Part shown: positions 34,858 through 44,474 of the stretch, in pieces | Layout: every line of letters begins with the position of its first letter | Numbering within the stretch: the first letter of the stretch is position 1 | Source: Sinorhizobium saheli | GTDB taxonomy: Bacteria; Pseudomonadota; Alphaproteobacteria; Rhizobiales; Rhizobiaceae | Assembly: GCF_001651875.1 (NCBI RefSeq) | Contig: NZ_LNQB01000082.1 | Coordinates: forward strand, 1 to 64,000 | Length of the DNA: 64,000 nt | Direction of reading: 5' to 3' | Made by a program: the position numbers and the translations under genes | The notes under the pieces: generated by a model | Seen by the model: the letters and a program-made list of their open reading frames with translations, nothing else | The model's database searches: none | Told to the model about the DNA's origin: nothing

Positions 34858-36258
34858 ATGACCGCAACTCAGGACTACATTGTCGCCGACATCGGGCTTG
34901 CCGATTTCGGCCGCAAGGAAATCGCCATCGCCGAAACGGAAATGCCGGGCCTGATGGCCTGCCGTGAGGAGTTCGGCGCCGCACAGCCGCTGAAGGGCGC
35001 CCGCATCACCGGCTCGCTGCACATGACGATCCAGACCGCCGTGCTGATCGAGACGCTGGTCGCGCTCGGCGCCGAGGTCCGCTGGGCCTCGTGCAACATC
35101 TTCTCGACGCAGGACCACGCCGCCGCCGCGATCGCCCAGCGCGGCATCCCGGTCTTCGCCGTCAAGGGCGAGACGCTCGAGGAATACTGGTCCTACACCG
35201 ACAAGATCTTCCAATGGGCCGATGGCGGCTTGTCGAACATGATCCTCGACGACGGCGGCGACGCCACCATGTACATCCTGCTCGGCGCGCGCGCCGAAGC
35301 CGGCGAGAACGTGTTGTCCAATCCCGGCTCGGAAGAGGAGGAAATCCTCTTCGCGCAGATCAAGAAGCGCCTTGCCGCGACGCCCGGCTGGTTCACCAGG
35401 CAGCGCGACGCCATCAAGGGCGTGACGGAGGAAACCACCACCGGCGTCAACCGCCTCTACCAGCTCCAGGCCAAGGGCCTCCTGCCCTTCCCGGCGATCA
35501 ACGTCAACGACAGCGTCACCAAGTCGAAGTTCGACAACAAGTACGGCTGCAAGGAATCGCTCGTCGACGGCATCCGCCGCGGCACCGACGTGATGATGGC
35601 CGGCAAGGTCGCCGTGGTCTGCGGCTACGGCGACGTCGGCAAGGGCTCGGCCGCTTCGCTTCGCGGCGCCGGCGCCCGCGTCAAGGTCACCGAGGTCGAC
35701 CCGATCTGCGCGCTGCAGGCGGCCATGGACGGCTATGAAGTGGTCCAGCTCGAGGACGTCGTCTCGACCGCCGACATCTTCATCACCACGACCGGCAACA
35801 AGGACGTCATCCGCATCGAGCACATGCGGGAGATGAAGGACATGGCGATCGTCGGCAATATCGGCCACTTCGACAACGAAATTCAGGTCTCGGCGCTCCG
35901 GAACCTGAAATGGACCAACGTCAAGCCGCAAGTCGATCTCATCGAGTTCCCGAAGGGCCACCGCATCATCCTGCTTTCGGAGGGCCGCCTCCTGAACCTC
36001 GGCAACGCCACCGGCCATCCGTCCTTCGTGATGTCTGCCTCGTTCTCCAACCAGGTCCTGGCGCAGATCGAGCTCTTTACCAAGGGCGAGACCTACAAGA
36101 ACGAGGTCTACGTGCTGCCGAAGCAGCTCGACGAGAAGGTGGCGCGCCTGCATCTCGCCAAGCTCGGCGCCAGGCTCACCGAGCTGTCGGAGGAACAGGC
36201 CGCCTATATCGGCGTCAAGCCGCAGGGCCCGTTCAAGGCCGAACACTACCGGTACTAA
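34858..36258 (+). CDS. ahcY: adenosylhomocysteinase
   Basis: A 466-residue S-adenosylhomocysteine hydrolase, which splits SAH into adenosine and homocysteine in the methyl cycle. Motifs include [16 protein letters not shown], the NAD-binding [20 protein letters not shown] and the C-terminal KAEHYRY, where Lys and Tyr contact NAD. The ATG at 34858 has GGAG upstream and gives the known rhizobial length. An in-frame ATG at 34804 is less likely. The leader (34728-34857) has two short hairpins, near 34775-34798 and 34797-34810. A strong terminator follows. Confidence 0.96.
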   Translation: MTATQDYIVADIGLADFGRKEIAIAETEMPGLMACREEFGAAQPLKGARITGSLHMTIQTAVLIETLVALGAEVRWASCNIFSTQDHAAAAIAQRGIPVFAVKGETLEEYWSYTDKIFQWADGGLSNMILDDGGDATMYILLGARAEAGENVLSNPGSEEEEILFAQIKKRLAATPGWFTRQRDAIKGVTEETTTGVNRLYQLQAKGLLPFPAINVNDSVTKSKFDNKYGCKESLVDGIRRGTDVMMAGKVAVVCGYGDVGKGSAASLRGAGARVKVTEVDPICALQAAMDGYEVVQLEDVVSTADIFITTTGNKDVIRIEHMREMKDMAIVGNIGHFDNEIQVSALRNLKWTNVKPQVDLIEFPKGHRIILLSEGRLLNLGNATGHPSFVMSASFSNQVLAQIELFTKGETYKNEVYVLPKQLDEKVARLHLAKLGARLTELSEEQAAYIGVKPQGPFKAEHYRY

Positions 36259-36288
36259 TCCTTACCCGGGCAATCCACAACATCTTGT

Positions 36289-36325
36289 GGCCGCGACCTT
36301 GACAAGAGGTCGCGGCCGCTTTTTT
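36289..36325 (+). terminator. intrinsic terminator of ahcY
   Basis: GGCCGCGACCT (36289-36299) pairs with AGGTCGCGGCC (36307-36317) around a 7-base loop and is followed by GCTTTTTT. It starts 30 bases after the ahcY stop codon and isolates ahcY from divL. Confidence 0.93.
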
Positions 36326-36556
36326 GGGCCGCGCCCTTCCGGCCGAATCGTCAAAGAAGTATGCTTAAGTCATTGATTCGTGACGCTGGTGCGGACCTTT
36401 GAGCGTCGCGGATGCGGATGTCTTGTCGGAAAGCGGCAAACAGACGGAGACAGACCGGGGATGCAATCGGAACCGACGCAAACCCTTCCGGGGGTTTTCG
36501 GTGCATGGCGACGCGAGGTCGGCGGCAATTTCCGGACGAACGGGGACAGCGGCGCC

Positions 36557-39040
36557 ATGAAAGCACAACGATCGATTTTCTTTCGCAAAGGACGAGCGGC
36601 CGCGACGCTGTTGCGGCGCCTCCTCGCCGGCACGGTGATCTTCGCGGCCACCGACGCCGCCGCGCAAGCGACCGCACCGGTCGCCAGGGCCATATTCGGC
36701 TCCTCCGAGGTCGTGACCTTCTCGGTCCTGATCGGCGTCATTTCCGCCGCCATGATCTCGGCGATCTGGCTCATCCGGCAGCGCGGCAACATCGAAGCGG
36801 AGAACCGCGAGCTGCGCACCGAACTGGCGGATGCGAACCAGCGGATTTCCCGCTTCCAGGCGCTCATCGCCGACAAGAACCGCCGTATCGTCATCTGGGA
36901 CGGGCTGGCGGAACGCCCGGAATTTCTCGGCCAGCTCCCCATCGAAACCGGCGCGCCGCAGAACGACCGCGACTTTCTCGCCTTCGGCCGCTGGATCAAG
37001 GCGCAATCGGCAGGCGAGCTCGAAAAGGCGATCGAGATGCTGCGGGCGCAGGCGCAGAGCTTCGACCTGGTGCTCGAAACCCAGCGCAACGAGGTGCTGG
37101 AGGCCCAGGGCCGGGTTTCCGGCGGCCGGGCCTTCGTGCGCTTCATCGCCCTCAACAATCTGAGGGCCGAGCTTGCGGAGCTGAAGCTCGGGCGCGATCG
37201 GCTGCACGCATCGCTCTCGACGTTGCGCACGCTTCTCGACGAGATCGATCTGCCCGTCTGGCAGCGCGGCACCGACGGCAGGCTCGAATGGGTCAACGCG
37301 GCCTATGCCGATGCCGTTGAGGCGCAGAGCGCCAATGCGAGCGTCGCCGAGGGGCGCGAGCTCCTGTCCACCGCCGCGCGCGAAAAGATCCGCGCCGTCT
37401 CGACCTTCGAGGCGCCCTACCGCGACAAGGTCTCGACCGTGGTCAAGGGCAACCGGACGTTCTTCGATGTCGTCGACGCCCGCGGTCCGGCCGGTTCCGC
37501 CGGCATCGCCATCGACGTTTCCGGCATCGAGGCCGTGCGCGAGGAACTGGTGCGGACGCTGAAGAGCCACGCCGAAACGCTCGAGCACCTGGCGACGCCG
37601 GTGGCGATCTTCGACGGCGACCAGCGGCTGCAGTTCTACAACCAGGCCTTCCAGCGGCTCTGGGACCTCGACATGGGCTTCCTGGAACGCAAGCCCGGCA
37701 ACGGCGAGGTGCTCGATCGCCTGCGCGCCGGCGGCAAGCTGCCGGAGCAGCTCAACTGGAAGCAATGGAAGGCGAACGCGCTTTCCGTCTACCAGGCGCT
37801 CGACACCCAATCCGACCTCTGGCACCTGCCGAACGGCCAGACGCTGCGCGTCTTCGCCACGGCGCGGCCGCAGGGCGGCGCGACCTGGGTCTTCGAGAAC
37901 CTGACCGAGAAGGTCGATCTCGAAACCCGCTACAACACCCTCGTCCAGGTCCAGGGCGAGACCATCGATCACCTCGCCGAAGGCGTCGCCGTCTTCGGGC
38001 CCGACGGCCGCATCCGGCTGTCGAACCCGGCCTTCCGGGCGATCTGGGGCATCAGCGAGGCGGAGGCGAAGCCCGGCACCCATATCCGCGCGGTCGAGCA
38101 GGCGTGCCTCGCCTCCTATGACCAGCCGGACGGCTGGAAGCGCTTCGCCCACATCATCACCAGCTTCGACGACGAGCGGCCGTCGAGCCGCGGCATCCTG
38201 GAGCTGCGCACCGGCCTGATCCTCGATTATGCGGTGATCCCGCTGCCCAACGCCCAGACGATGCTGACCTTCGTCAACATCACCGACAGCGTGCGCGTCG
38301 AGCGGGCGCTGACCGAGAAGAACGAGGCGCTGCGCAAGGCCGATGCACTGAAGAACGATTTCGTCCATCATGTTTCCTACGAGCTGCGCTCGCCGCTGAC
38401 GAACATCATCGGCTTCGCCGATCTCTTGAAGACGCCGGCCTTCGGCGAGCTCAACGCCCGCCAGGCGGAATATGTCGACCACATCGCCACCTCTTCCTCG
38501 CTGCTCCTGACGATCGTCAACGACATCCTCGATCTCGCGACGGTCGACGCCGGCATCGTCGAGCTCGACATGGCGGAGGTGAACCTCATCGACCTCCTCG
38601 ACGACGTGGCGCAGCAGATGGCCGAGCGGCTGATCGAGAGCGGCGCGACGCTGCGGATCGACGCTCCCGACAATCTCGGCCGCATCGTCGCGGACCAGCA
38701 GCGGCTCAAGCAGATCTTCATTAAGCTTCTGACCAACGCCGCCAATTTCGCGCCGGACGGCAGCACGATCGACCTCAAGTGCCGGCGCGAGGGCGGCGAT
38801 TTCCTCTTCTCCGTCACCGATACCGGCCCGGGCATCCCGCAGGACGTGCTGAACACCGTGTTCAACCGCTTCGAAAGCTACGGCCAGAGCGGCGGCGCCG
38901 GCCTCGGCCTGTCGATCGTCGAGAGCTTCGTCAGCCTGCACCACGGCACCGTCTCGATCCGCAGCAAGGAGGGCGAGGGCACGGAGGTCACCTGCCGCAT
39001 CCCCTCCGCCGAAATGCCGAAGATCATTGCGGCGGAATAG
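36557..39040 (+). CDS. divL: DivL-type cell-cycle kinase with Tyr in place of the H-box His
   Basis: With the ATG at 36557 the protein has 827 residues: a signal-like N-terminus, a membrane segment (VVTFSVLIGVISAAMISAIW), a coiled coil, several PAS-like regions and a kinase core. The H-box reads FVHHVSYELRSPLTNIIGFA, with Tyr608 where a kinase has His; N, G1 and G2 boxes are intact (LTNAANFAPDG, DTGPGIP, GLGLSIV). This Tyr is the mark of DivL, which binds phosphorylated-state DivK and modulates CckA and so CtrA in Caulobacter and Sinorhizobium. An upstream ATG (36461) would add 32 residues. The tsaE fusion gene begins at the next base. Confidence 0.88.
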   Translation: MKAQRSIFFRKGRAAATLLRRLLAGTVIFAATDAAAQATAPVARAIFGSSEVVTFSVLIGVISAAMISAIWLIRQRGNIEAENRELRTELADANQRISRFQALIADKNRRIVIWDGLAERPEFLGQLPIETGAPQNDRDFLAFGRWIKAQSAGELEKAIEMLRAQAQSFDLVLETQRNEVLEAQGRVSGGRAFVRFIALNNLRAELAELKLGRDRLHASLSTLRTLLDEIDLPVWQRGTDGRLEWVNAAYADAVEAQSANASVAEGRELLSTAAREKIRAVSTFEAPYRDKVSTVVKGNRTFFDVVDARGPAGSAGIAIDVSGIEAVREELVRTLKSHAETLEHLATPVAIFDGDQRLQFYNQAFQRLWDLDMGFLERKPGNGEVLDRLRAGGKLPEQLNWKQWKANALSVYQALDTQSDLWHLPNGQTLRVFATARPQGGATWVFENLTEKVDLETRYNTLVQVQGETIDHLAEGVAVFGPDGRIRLSNPAFRAIWGISEAEAKPGTHIRAVEQACLASYDQPDGWKRFAHIITSFDDERPSSRGILELRTGLILDYAVIPLPNAQTMLTFVNITDSVRVERALTEKNEALRKADALKNDFVHHVSYELRSPLTNIIGFADLLKTPAFGELNARQAEYVDHIATSSSLLLTIVNDILDLATVDAGIVELDMAEVNLIDLLDDVAQQMAERLIESGATLRIDAPDNLGRIVADQQRLKQIFIKLLTNAANFAPDGSTIDLKCRREGGDFLFSVTDTGPGIPQDVLNTVFNRFESYGQSGGAGLGLSIVESFVSLHHGTVSIRSKEGEGTEVTCRIPSAEMPKIIAAE

Positions 39041-40555
39041 ATGAAATCCCTTGAGCTCCTCCTTGAAGACGAGGCCGCCACCATCGCGCTTGGCGAGGAC
39101 CTGGCGCTGGCGCTGAAAGCCGGCGACTGCGTCGCGCTTTCGGGCGATCTCGGCGCCGGCAAGTCGACCTTCGCCCGCGCCTTCTTGAGGGCGATGGCCG
39201 ACGACGAGACGCTCGAAGTGCCGAGCCCCACCTTCACGCTGGTGCAAAGCTACGAATTGCGCATTCCGGTCGCGCATTTCGATCTCTATCGGCTCGCGGA
39301 CGCATCGGAGCTCTACGAGCTCGGCTTCGACGAGGCGCTCTCGGACGGCATCTGCCTCGTCGAATGGCCGGAGAAGGCGGAGGAGGCGCTGCCCGCCGAC
39401 CGCATCACGCTCACCTTCACGCACGTGGGAGAAGGGCGCCGGCTCATGATCACCGCCCCCGACGCGGCCTTCGGGCGGATCAGCCGATCACTCGCCATCC
39501 GCAGCTTCCTCGCGCAGGCCGGACTTGCCGGCGCCCGCCGCCGGCACTTGAGCGGCGACGCCTCGATCCGGGCCTATGAGCGCATCCGCGCGGGCGAAGG
39601 CGAGCCGGCGAAGATCCTGATGGATGCGCCGAAGCACACGCCGGGCCCGATCCTTCAGGACGGCAAATACTACCAGCAGCTCGCCCATATCGCCGAGGAC
39701 GTGATCCCGTTCGTCGCCGTCTCGGAACTCCTGCGCAAGCGCGGCTTCGCCGCACCGGCGATCTACGCCCGCGACCTCGACCAGGGCCTGCTCATGATCG
39801 AGGACCTGGGTTCGGAAGGCATCCTCGATCCGCAGGGCCGGCCGATCGCGGAGCGCTATGTCGAGAGCGCGCGGCTGCTCGCCCGCCTCCACAGCGAACC
39901 GGCGGAGCGCGACATCCCGGTCGCCGAAGGCCTCGTCCACCACATCCCCGATTTCGACCGGACGGCGATCAAGATCGAAACGAGCCTGCTCATCGACTGG
40001 TACCTGCCGTGGAAACGCGGGCGGCCCGCCTCGGACGCGGAGCGGGACGCCTATTTCGCCATTTGGGACCGGCTCGTCGATATTCTCGCAGCGGCGGAGA
40101 AGAACCTGGTGCTGCGCGACTACCATTCCCCGAACATCCTGTGGCGGGCCGACCGCTCCGGCCTCGACCGGATCGGCATCATCGATTTCCAGGATGCGAT
40201 GATCGGCCCGGCGGCCTACGACCTTGCCGCGCTCGTGCAGGACGCACGCGCGACCATCGAGCCGGATCTCGCCCGGCGGATGATGGAGGCCTACATTGCC
40301 GAGCGCAGGGCCGTCCGCCCCTTCGACGAGGCGGCTTTCTCACGCGACTGGCACATCATGGCGGCGCAGCGCAACTGCAAGCTCGCCGGCATCTGGGTGC
40401 GGCTCAAGGAGCGCGACGGCAAGCCGGGCTATATGAAGCACATGCCGCGCACTTTCGCCTATCTGGAGCGCGCGCTTTCCCATGACGTGCTGACACCCTT
40501 GCGCGATTGGTGCATTAAGGCTGGAATCCTTGCCAGCGAATCAGCAACCTCATAG
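39041..40555 (+). CDS. tsaE: fusion of TsaE ATPase and AmgK-like sugar phosphotransferase
   Basis: A 504-residue fusion. Residues 1-150 are TsaE, the ATPase of the t6A37 tRNA modification complex, with Walker A SGDLGAGKSTFARAF and SPTFTLVQSYE. From about residue 165 an aminoglycoside-phosphotransferase-type kinase follows, with LVLRDYHSPNILW (catalytic loop) and IGIIDFQDAMIGP (metal-binding Asp). The kinase half resembles AmgK, the anomeric MurNAc/GlcNAc kinase of peptidoglycan recycling, and a MurU-like gene starts 6 bases downstream. The fusion joins tRNA modification to cell-wall recycling and is known in Rhizobiales. It directly follows divL. Confidence 0.9.
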   Translation: MKSLELLLEDEAATIALGEDLALALKAGDCVALSGDLGAGKSTFARAFLRAMADDETLEVPSPTFTLVQSYELRIPVAHFDLYRLADASELYELGFDEALSDGICLVEWPEKAEEALPADRITLTFTHVGEGRRLMITAPDAAFGRISRSLAIRSFLAQAGLAGARRRHLSGDASIRAYERIRAGEGEPAKILMDAPKHTPGPILQDGKYYQQLAHIAEDVIPFVAVSELLRKRGFAAPAIYARDLDQGLLMIEDLGSEGILDPQGRPIAERYVESARLLARLHSEPAERDIPVAEGLVHHIPDFDRTAIKIETSLLIDWYLPWKRGRPASDAERDAYFAIWDRLVDILAAAEKNLVLRDYHSPNILWRADRSGLDRIGIIDFQDAMIGPAAYDLAALVQDARATIEPDLARRMMEAYIAERRAVRPFDEAAFSRDWHIMAAQRNCKLAGIWVRLKERDGKPGYMKHMPRTFAYLERALSHDVLTPLRDWCIKAGILASESATS

Positions 40556-40561
40556 GAAATC

Positions 40562-41293
40562 ATGCCCATCACCAATGCCATGGTGCTTGCGGCCGGACTG
40601 GGCACCCGCCTGCGGCCGATCACCAACACGCTGCCGAAGCCGCTCGTGAGCATCGCCGGCAAGCCGATGATCGACTATGTGCTGGATCTGCTTGCCGCCG
40701 CCGGCGTGACGAAGGCCGCTGTGAACGTGCACCATTTCGCCGACCAGATGGAGGCCTATCTCAGCCGCCGCGAGGCGCCGCGCATCGTCTTTTCCGACGA
40801 ACGGGACGCGCTGATGAATTCCGGCGGCGGGCTGGCAAAGGGATTGAAACTGCTCGATGACGGGCCGGTACTCGTCATGAACGCCGATCTCTTCTGGGTC
40901 GGCGAGAAGGCGGAAGAGCCGAGCAACCTGCAGAGGCTCGCCGATTATTTCGACCCGGAGCGCATGGACATGGCGCTGCTCTGCGTCCGGCTCGAGGATA
41001 CGACCGGCCACAACGGCAAGAAGGATTTTTCGCTCTCCGAAGACGGCCGGTTGAGGCGCTATGAGGAAGGCATGGACAATCCCATCGTCTATGCCGGCGC
41101 CACCGCGCTTCACTCGCGGCTCTTTGCCGATGCGCCCGGCGACGCGTTCAACCTCAACATCTATTTCGATCGGGCGATCGCCAGGGGACGCCTGTTCGGC
41201 CTGATGCTCGACGGCCACTGGATGACGGTCGGCACGCCCGAAGCGATCCCCGAGGCCGAGGCCGTCATCCGGCGATTCTGCCCGGGAGGATGA
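40562..41293 (+). CDS. murU: nucleotidyltransferase, MurU-like (MurNAc-1-phosphate uridylyltransferase)
   Basis: A 243-residue sugar-nucleotidyltransferase. The N-terminal signature MVLAAGLGTRLRPITNTLPK and KPMIDYVLDLLAAAGV are clear, with a metal-binding VLVMNADLFW. Placed directly after an AmgK-like kinase, it fits MurU, which turns MurNAc-1-phosphate into UDP-MurNAc in the recycling route that bypasses de novo synthesis. Related enzymes acting on mannose-1-P or glucose-1-P cannot be excluded from sequence alone. The GTG start of addB follows 1 base after its stop. Confidence 0.8.
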   Translation: MPITNAMVLAAGLGTRLRPITNTLPKPLVSIAGKPMIDYVLDLLAAAGVTKAAVNVHHFADQMEAYLSRREAPRIVFSDERDALMNSGGGLAKGLKLLDDGPVLVMNADLFWVGEKAEEPSNLQRLADYFDPERMDMALLCVRLEDTTGHNGKKDFSLSEDGRLRRYEEGMDNPIVYAGATALHSRLFADAPGDAFNLNIYFDRAIARGRLFGLMLDGHWMTVGTPEAIPEAEAVIRRFCPGG

Positions 41294-41294
41294 C

Positions 41295-44200
41295 GTGACC
41301 CGACGAAGCGCGAACGTCTTTACGGTTCCCGCTGGCCTGCCCTTCCTGAAGACGCTGGCCGAGAGCCTCCTGAGCGGCGCGCTGACGTCGAAATTCCGCT
41401 ATGACCCGGCCGATCCCCTGGCGCTCGCCGGGGTGACGATCTTCGTGCCGACGCGCCGCTCGGCGCGCGTGCTGCGCTCGGAATTCGTCGACCTGCTCGG
41501 CGGTCGCTCCGCCATCCTGCCGATGATCCGCGCGCTCGGCGAGACCGATGACGACAGCGGGTTCTTCGACGCGGAAGTGCCGGCGATCCTCGATCTCGCG
41601 CCGCCCCTTTCCGGCACCGCCCGCCTCATCGAGCTCGGCCGCCTCATCCTCGCCTGGCGCAATCGCCTGCCGCAGGTGGTTCTCGACATCCATGCCGAAA
41701 GCCCGCTGATCGCACCGGCGAGCCCCGCCGACGCCATCTGGCTGGCGCGCAATCTCGCCGAGCTCATCGACGCGATCGAGACCGAGGAACTCGCCTGGGA
41801 TCAGCTCGACGGGCTCGACGGCGGCGAGCATGCGCTGTGGTGGCAGCTGACGCTCGCCTTCCTGAAGATCGCCCGGACCTATTGGCCGGAGCGGCTCGCC
41901 GAACTGAAGCGCTCCTCGCCGGCACGCCACCGCAATGCGGTGCTCAAGGCCGAAACCCAGCGCATTGCCGCCGGCAAGGTCGAGGGGCCGATCATCATCG
42001 CCGGCTCGACCGGCTCCATTCCGGCGACCGCGGCGCTGATCGCGGCGGTCAAGGCGCTGCCGAACGGCACCATCGTGCTCCCCGGCCTCGACCAGGCGAT
42101 GAGCGAGGCCGAATGGCAGCTGATCGTCGGCGACACGGCGCCGGGCTCGACCGCGAGGGATCCGGCCAGCCGAACGCATCCGCAATATGGCTTCCATCGC
42201 CTCATGAAGCGCATGGGCATCGACCGCAGCGACGTGCCGGTGCTCGGCCGCGTCGACGACGACCTCGACTATCGCAGCGCCGTGCTCTCGCGGGCGCTGC
42301 TGCCGGCGAAGGCGACGGACAGCTGGACGCAGGCGCGCGCTGAGTTCGACCCGGAGAAGCTCGCTTCCGCCTTCGCCGACGTGGCGCTGATCGAGGCAGC
42401 GAACGAGCGTGAGGAGGCAACGGCGGTCGCCATTGCGCTTCGGCTGGCCCTCGAGGGCGACGAGGAAAGCCAGGCGGCGCTGATCACGCCGGATCGCGGC
42501 CTTGCGCGCCGCGTCGGGGCCGAGCTCGCCCGCTTCGGCATCGAGGCCGACGATTCGGCCGGCATCCCGCTCTCGGCGACCCCCGCCGGCGCCCTCACCC
42601 GCCTGCTTCTGGAAGCCGCCTTGCGGCCGAACGACCCGGTGCCCCTGGTCGCCCTTCTCAAGCATCCGCTCGCGCGCTTCGGGGCGGCGCCCGAGGATGC
42701 GCGTCACGCCGCGGATGCGCTCGAACTCGTGGCGCTGCGCGGCGGCACCGACGTCGCCGACATTGCCGCGCTCGAAACCGTGCTCGACAAGGCGCTTGCC
42801 AAGCGGAACACCGACCGGCATCCGCCGCCATGGCTGAGCGCCGTCGGCATCGACGACATTGCGCTCGCGCGGTCGCTTGCCCGGCGCATCTCGGCCGCCA
42901 TGGAGCCTTTGACCGGCGCGCTCGTGCCGGGCGCCGTAAGCGGCCATGATCGCTCGCTGGTGCTGACGCTCGCCGATTGGGCCGAGCGAACGGGCAGGGC
43001 GCTGGAGGCGGTCGCCGTCGACGAGCGCGGCAGCCTCGGCGAGCTCTGGGCTTCGGAAGCCGGCGAAACACTGGCGACGCTGCTGACCGGCATCATCGAG
43101 ACCGAAGGGCAGATGGAGGCAGACGGGCCGCAATGGTGCGACATCGTCGAGGCGCTTGCCGCGAGCGAGGCGGTCAAGCCGCGATCGATGCGCCATCCCC
43201 GCGTCTTCATCTTCGGGGCGCTCGAATCGCGCCTGCAAAGCGTCGACCTCGTCGTGCTCGGCGGCATGAACGAAGGCACCTGGCCGGGCCAGACCTCGAA
43301 CGATCCGCTCCTGTCGCGGACGATGAAGGCGGGGGTCGGCCTCGAGCCGCCGGAGCGGCGCATCGGCCAGCTCGCGCACGACTTCCAGATGGCCTGCGGC
43401 ACGCGCCGGCTGATCTTTTCGCGCTCGATGCGCCAGGGATCGGCACCGACCGTCGCGTCCCGATGGCTGCAGCGCCTGCAGGCGCTCGGTGGCGAGAAGC
43501 TCAACGAGCAGCTCAAGGCGAATGGCGCCAGCTATCTCCATTGGATGCGCATGCTCGACGAAGGCGACCGCCAGCCGCTCGCCGAGCGGCCGGAGCCGAG
43601 GCCGCCGGCCGAGCTGCAGCCGCGCAAATATTCCTTCAGCGAGGTGACGCGGCTCCGGCGCGACCCCTATGCCATCTATGCGCGGCGGATCCTCCGGCTT
43701 CAACCGCTCGAGCCGTTCAACCGCGACCCGGATGCGGCCGAGCGCGGCCTGCTCTACCACCGGATCGTCGATCGCTTCGTGAAGGGCGGCTTCGATCCCG
43801 CCACGCGCGAGGGCGAAGCCGCGATGATGCGGCTCACCGACGAGGCCTTCGACGAGGAGAAGCTGCCCGCCCATATCGACACCATCTGGCGCCCTCGCTT
43901 CCACGCGGTCGGCAGGGCCTTCCTCGAATGGGAACGTGATCGCCGCCACGGCATCGCCAGGTCGTTCACCGAGGTCCCGGCGGCGATGGAGCTCGGCCTT
44001 GCCGACATCCGGCTGACCGGCATCGCCGATCGGCTCGACCGGCTCACGGACGGCACAGTCGACATCATCGACTACAAGACCGGATCGAGCCCCTCGCCCA
44101 AGGAGGCCCGCGCGCTGCTCGACCCGCAGCTCGCCCTCGAGGCGGCCGCACTCAAGGCCGGCGCCTTCCGCGCCGTCGGCCCCGCCAGGCCGCACTCGCT

Positions 44201-44474
44201 GCGCTACGTCCGGCTGAAGCCCGGCAGCCGTTTCGCCGTCGACACGGTCGACAACGAGGGCGGCCGCGCCAGGGACACGAAATCCACCGATCAGCTGGCG
44301 GAGGCATCGCTCAGCGAACTCAGGAAACTGCTCGCCGCCCTGATGAGCGGCCGGCACGGCTTCGCCTCGCGCCTGATCGTCCAGAAGGAACGGGACTACG
44401 GAGGGGAATACGACCATCTGGCGCGCGTCGCCGAATGGGCGACCGCCGACAGCGAGGACGACGATGAGGAGTGA
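41295..44474 (+). CDS. addB: double-strand break repair protein AddB
   Basis: A 1059-residue AddB of the alphaproteobacterial type: a degenerate helicase-like N-terminal part (VFTVPAGLPFLKTLAESLL, VTIFVPTRRSARVLRSEF) and a C-terminal RecB-like nuclease with GIADRLDR and VDIIDYKTG as catalytic motif. With AddA it processes double-strand ends to Chi-like sites for RecA loading. The GTG start at 41295 lies 1 base after murU. The stop overlaps the start of addA. Confidence 0.94.
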   Translation: MTRRSANVFTVPAGLPFLKTLAESLLSGALTSKFRYDPADPLALAGVTIFVPTRRSARVLRSEFVDLLGGRSAILPMIRALGETDDDSGFFDAEVPAILDLAPPLSGTARLIELGRLILAWRNRLPQVVLDIHAESPLIAPASPADAIWLARNLAELIDAIETEELAWDQLDGLDGGEHALWWQLTLAFLKIARTYWPERLAELKRSSPARHRNAVLKAETQRIAAGKVEGPIIIAGSTGSIPATAALIAAVKALPNGTIVLPGLDQAMSEAEWQLIVGDTAPGSTARDPASRTHPQYGFHRLMKRMGIDRSDVPVLGRVDDDLDYRSAVLSRALLPAKATDSWTQARAEFDPEKLASAFADVALIEAANEREEATAVAIALRLALEGDEESQAALITPDRGLARRVGAELARFGIEADDSAGIPLSATPAGALTRLLLEAALRPNDPVPLVALLKHPLARFGAAPEDARHAADALELVALRGGTDVADIAALETVLDKALAKRNTDRHPPPWLSAVGIDDIALARSLARRISAAMEPLTGALVPGAVSGHDRSLVLTLADWAERTGRALEAVAVDERGSLGELWASEAGETLATLLTGIIETEGQMEADGPQWCDIVEALAASEAVKPRSMRHPRVFIFGALESRLQSVDLVVLGGMNEGTWPGQTSNDPLLSRTMKAGVGLEPPERRIGQLAHDFQMACGTRRLIFSRSMRQGSAPTVASRWLQRLQALGGEKLNEQLKANGASYLHWMRMLDEGDRQPLAERPEPRPPAELQPRKYSFSEVTRLRRDPYAIYARRILRLQPLEPFNRDPDAAERGLLYHRIVDRFVKGGFDPATREGEAAMMRLTDEAFDEEKLPAHIDTIWRPRFHAVGRAFLEWERDRRHGIARSFTEVPAAMELGLADIRLTGIADRLDRLTDGTVDIIDYKTGSSPSPKEARALLDPQLALEAAALKAGAFRAVGPARPHSLRYVRLKPGSRFAVDTVDNEGGRARDTKSTDQLAEASLSELRKLLAALMSGRHGFASRLIVQKERDYGGEYDHLARVAEWATADSEDDDEE

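Noticed and set aside
36365-39424. A 1019-codon minus-strand frame opposite divL
   Set aside because: It is a shadow of divL; no recognisable motif was found and the plus-strand protein is conserved.
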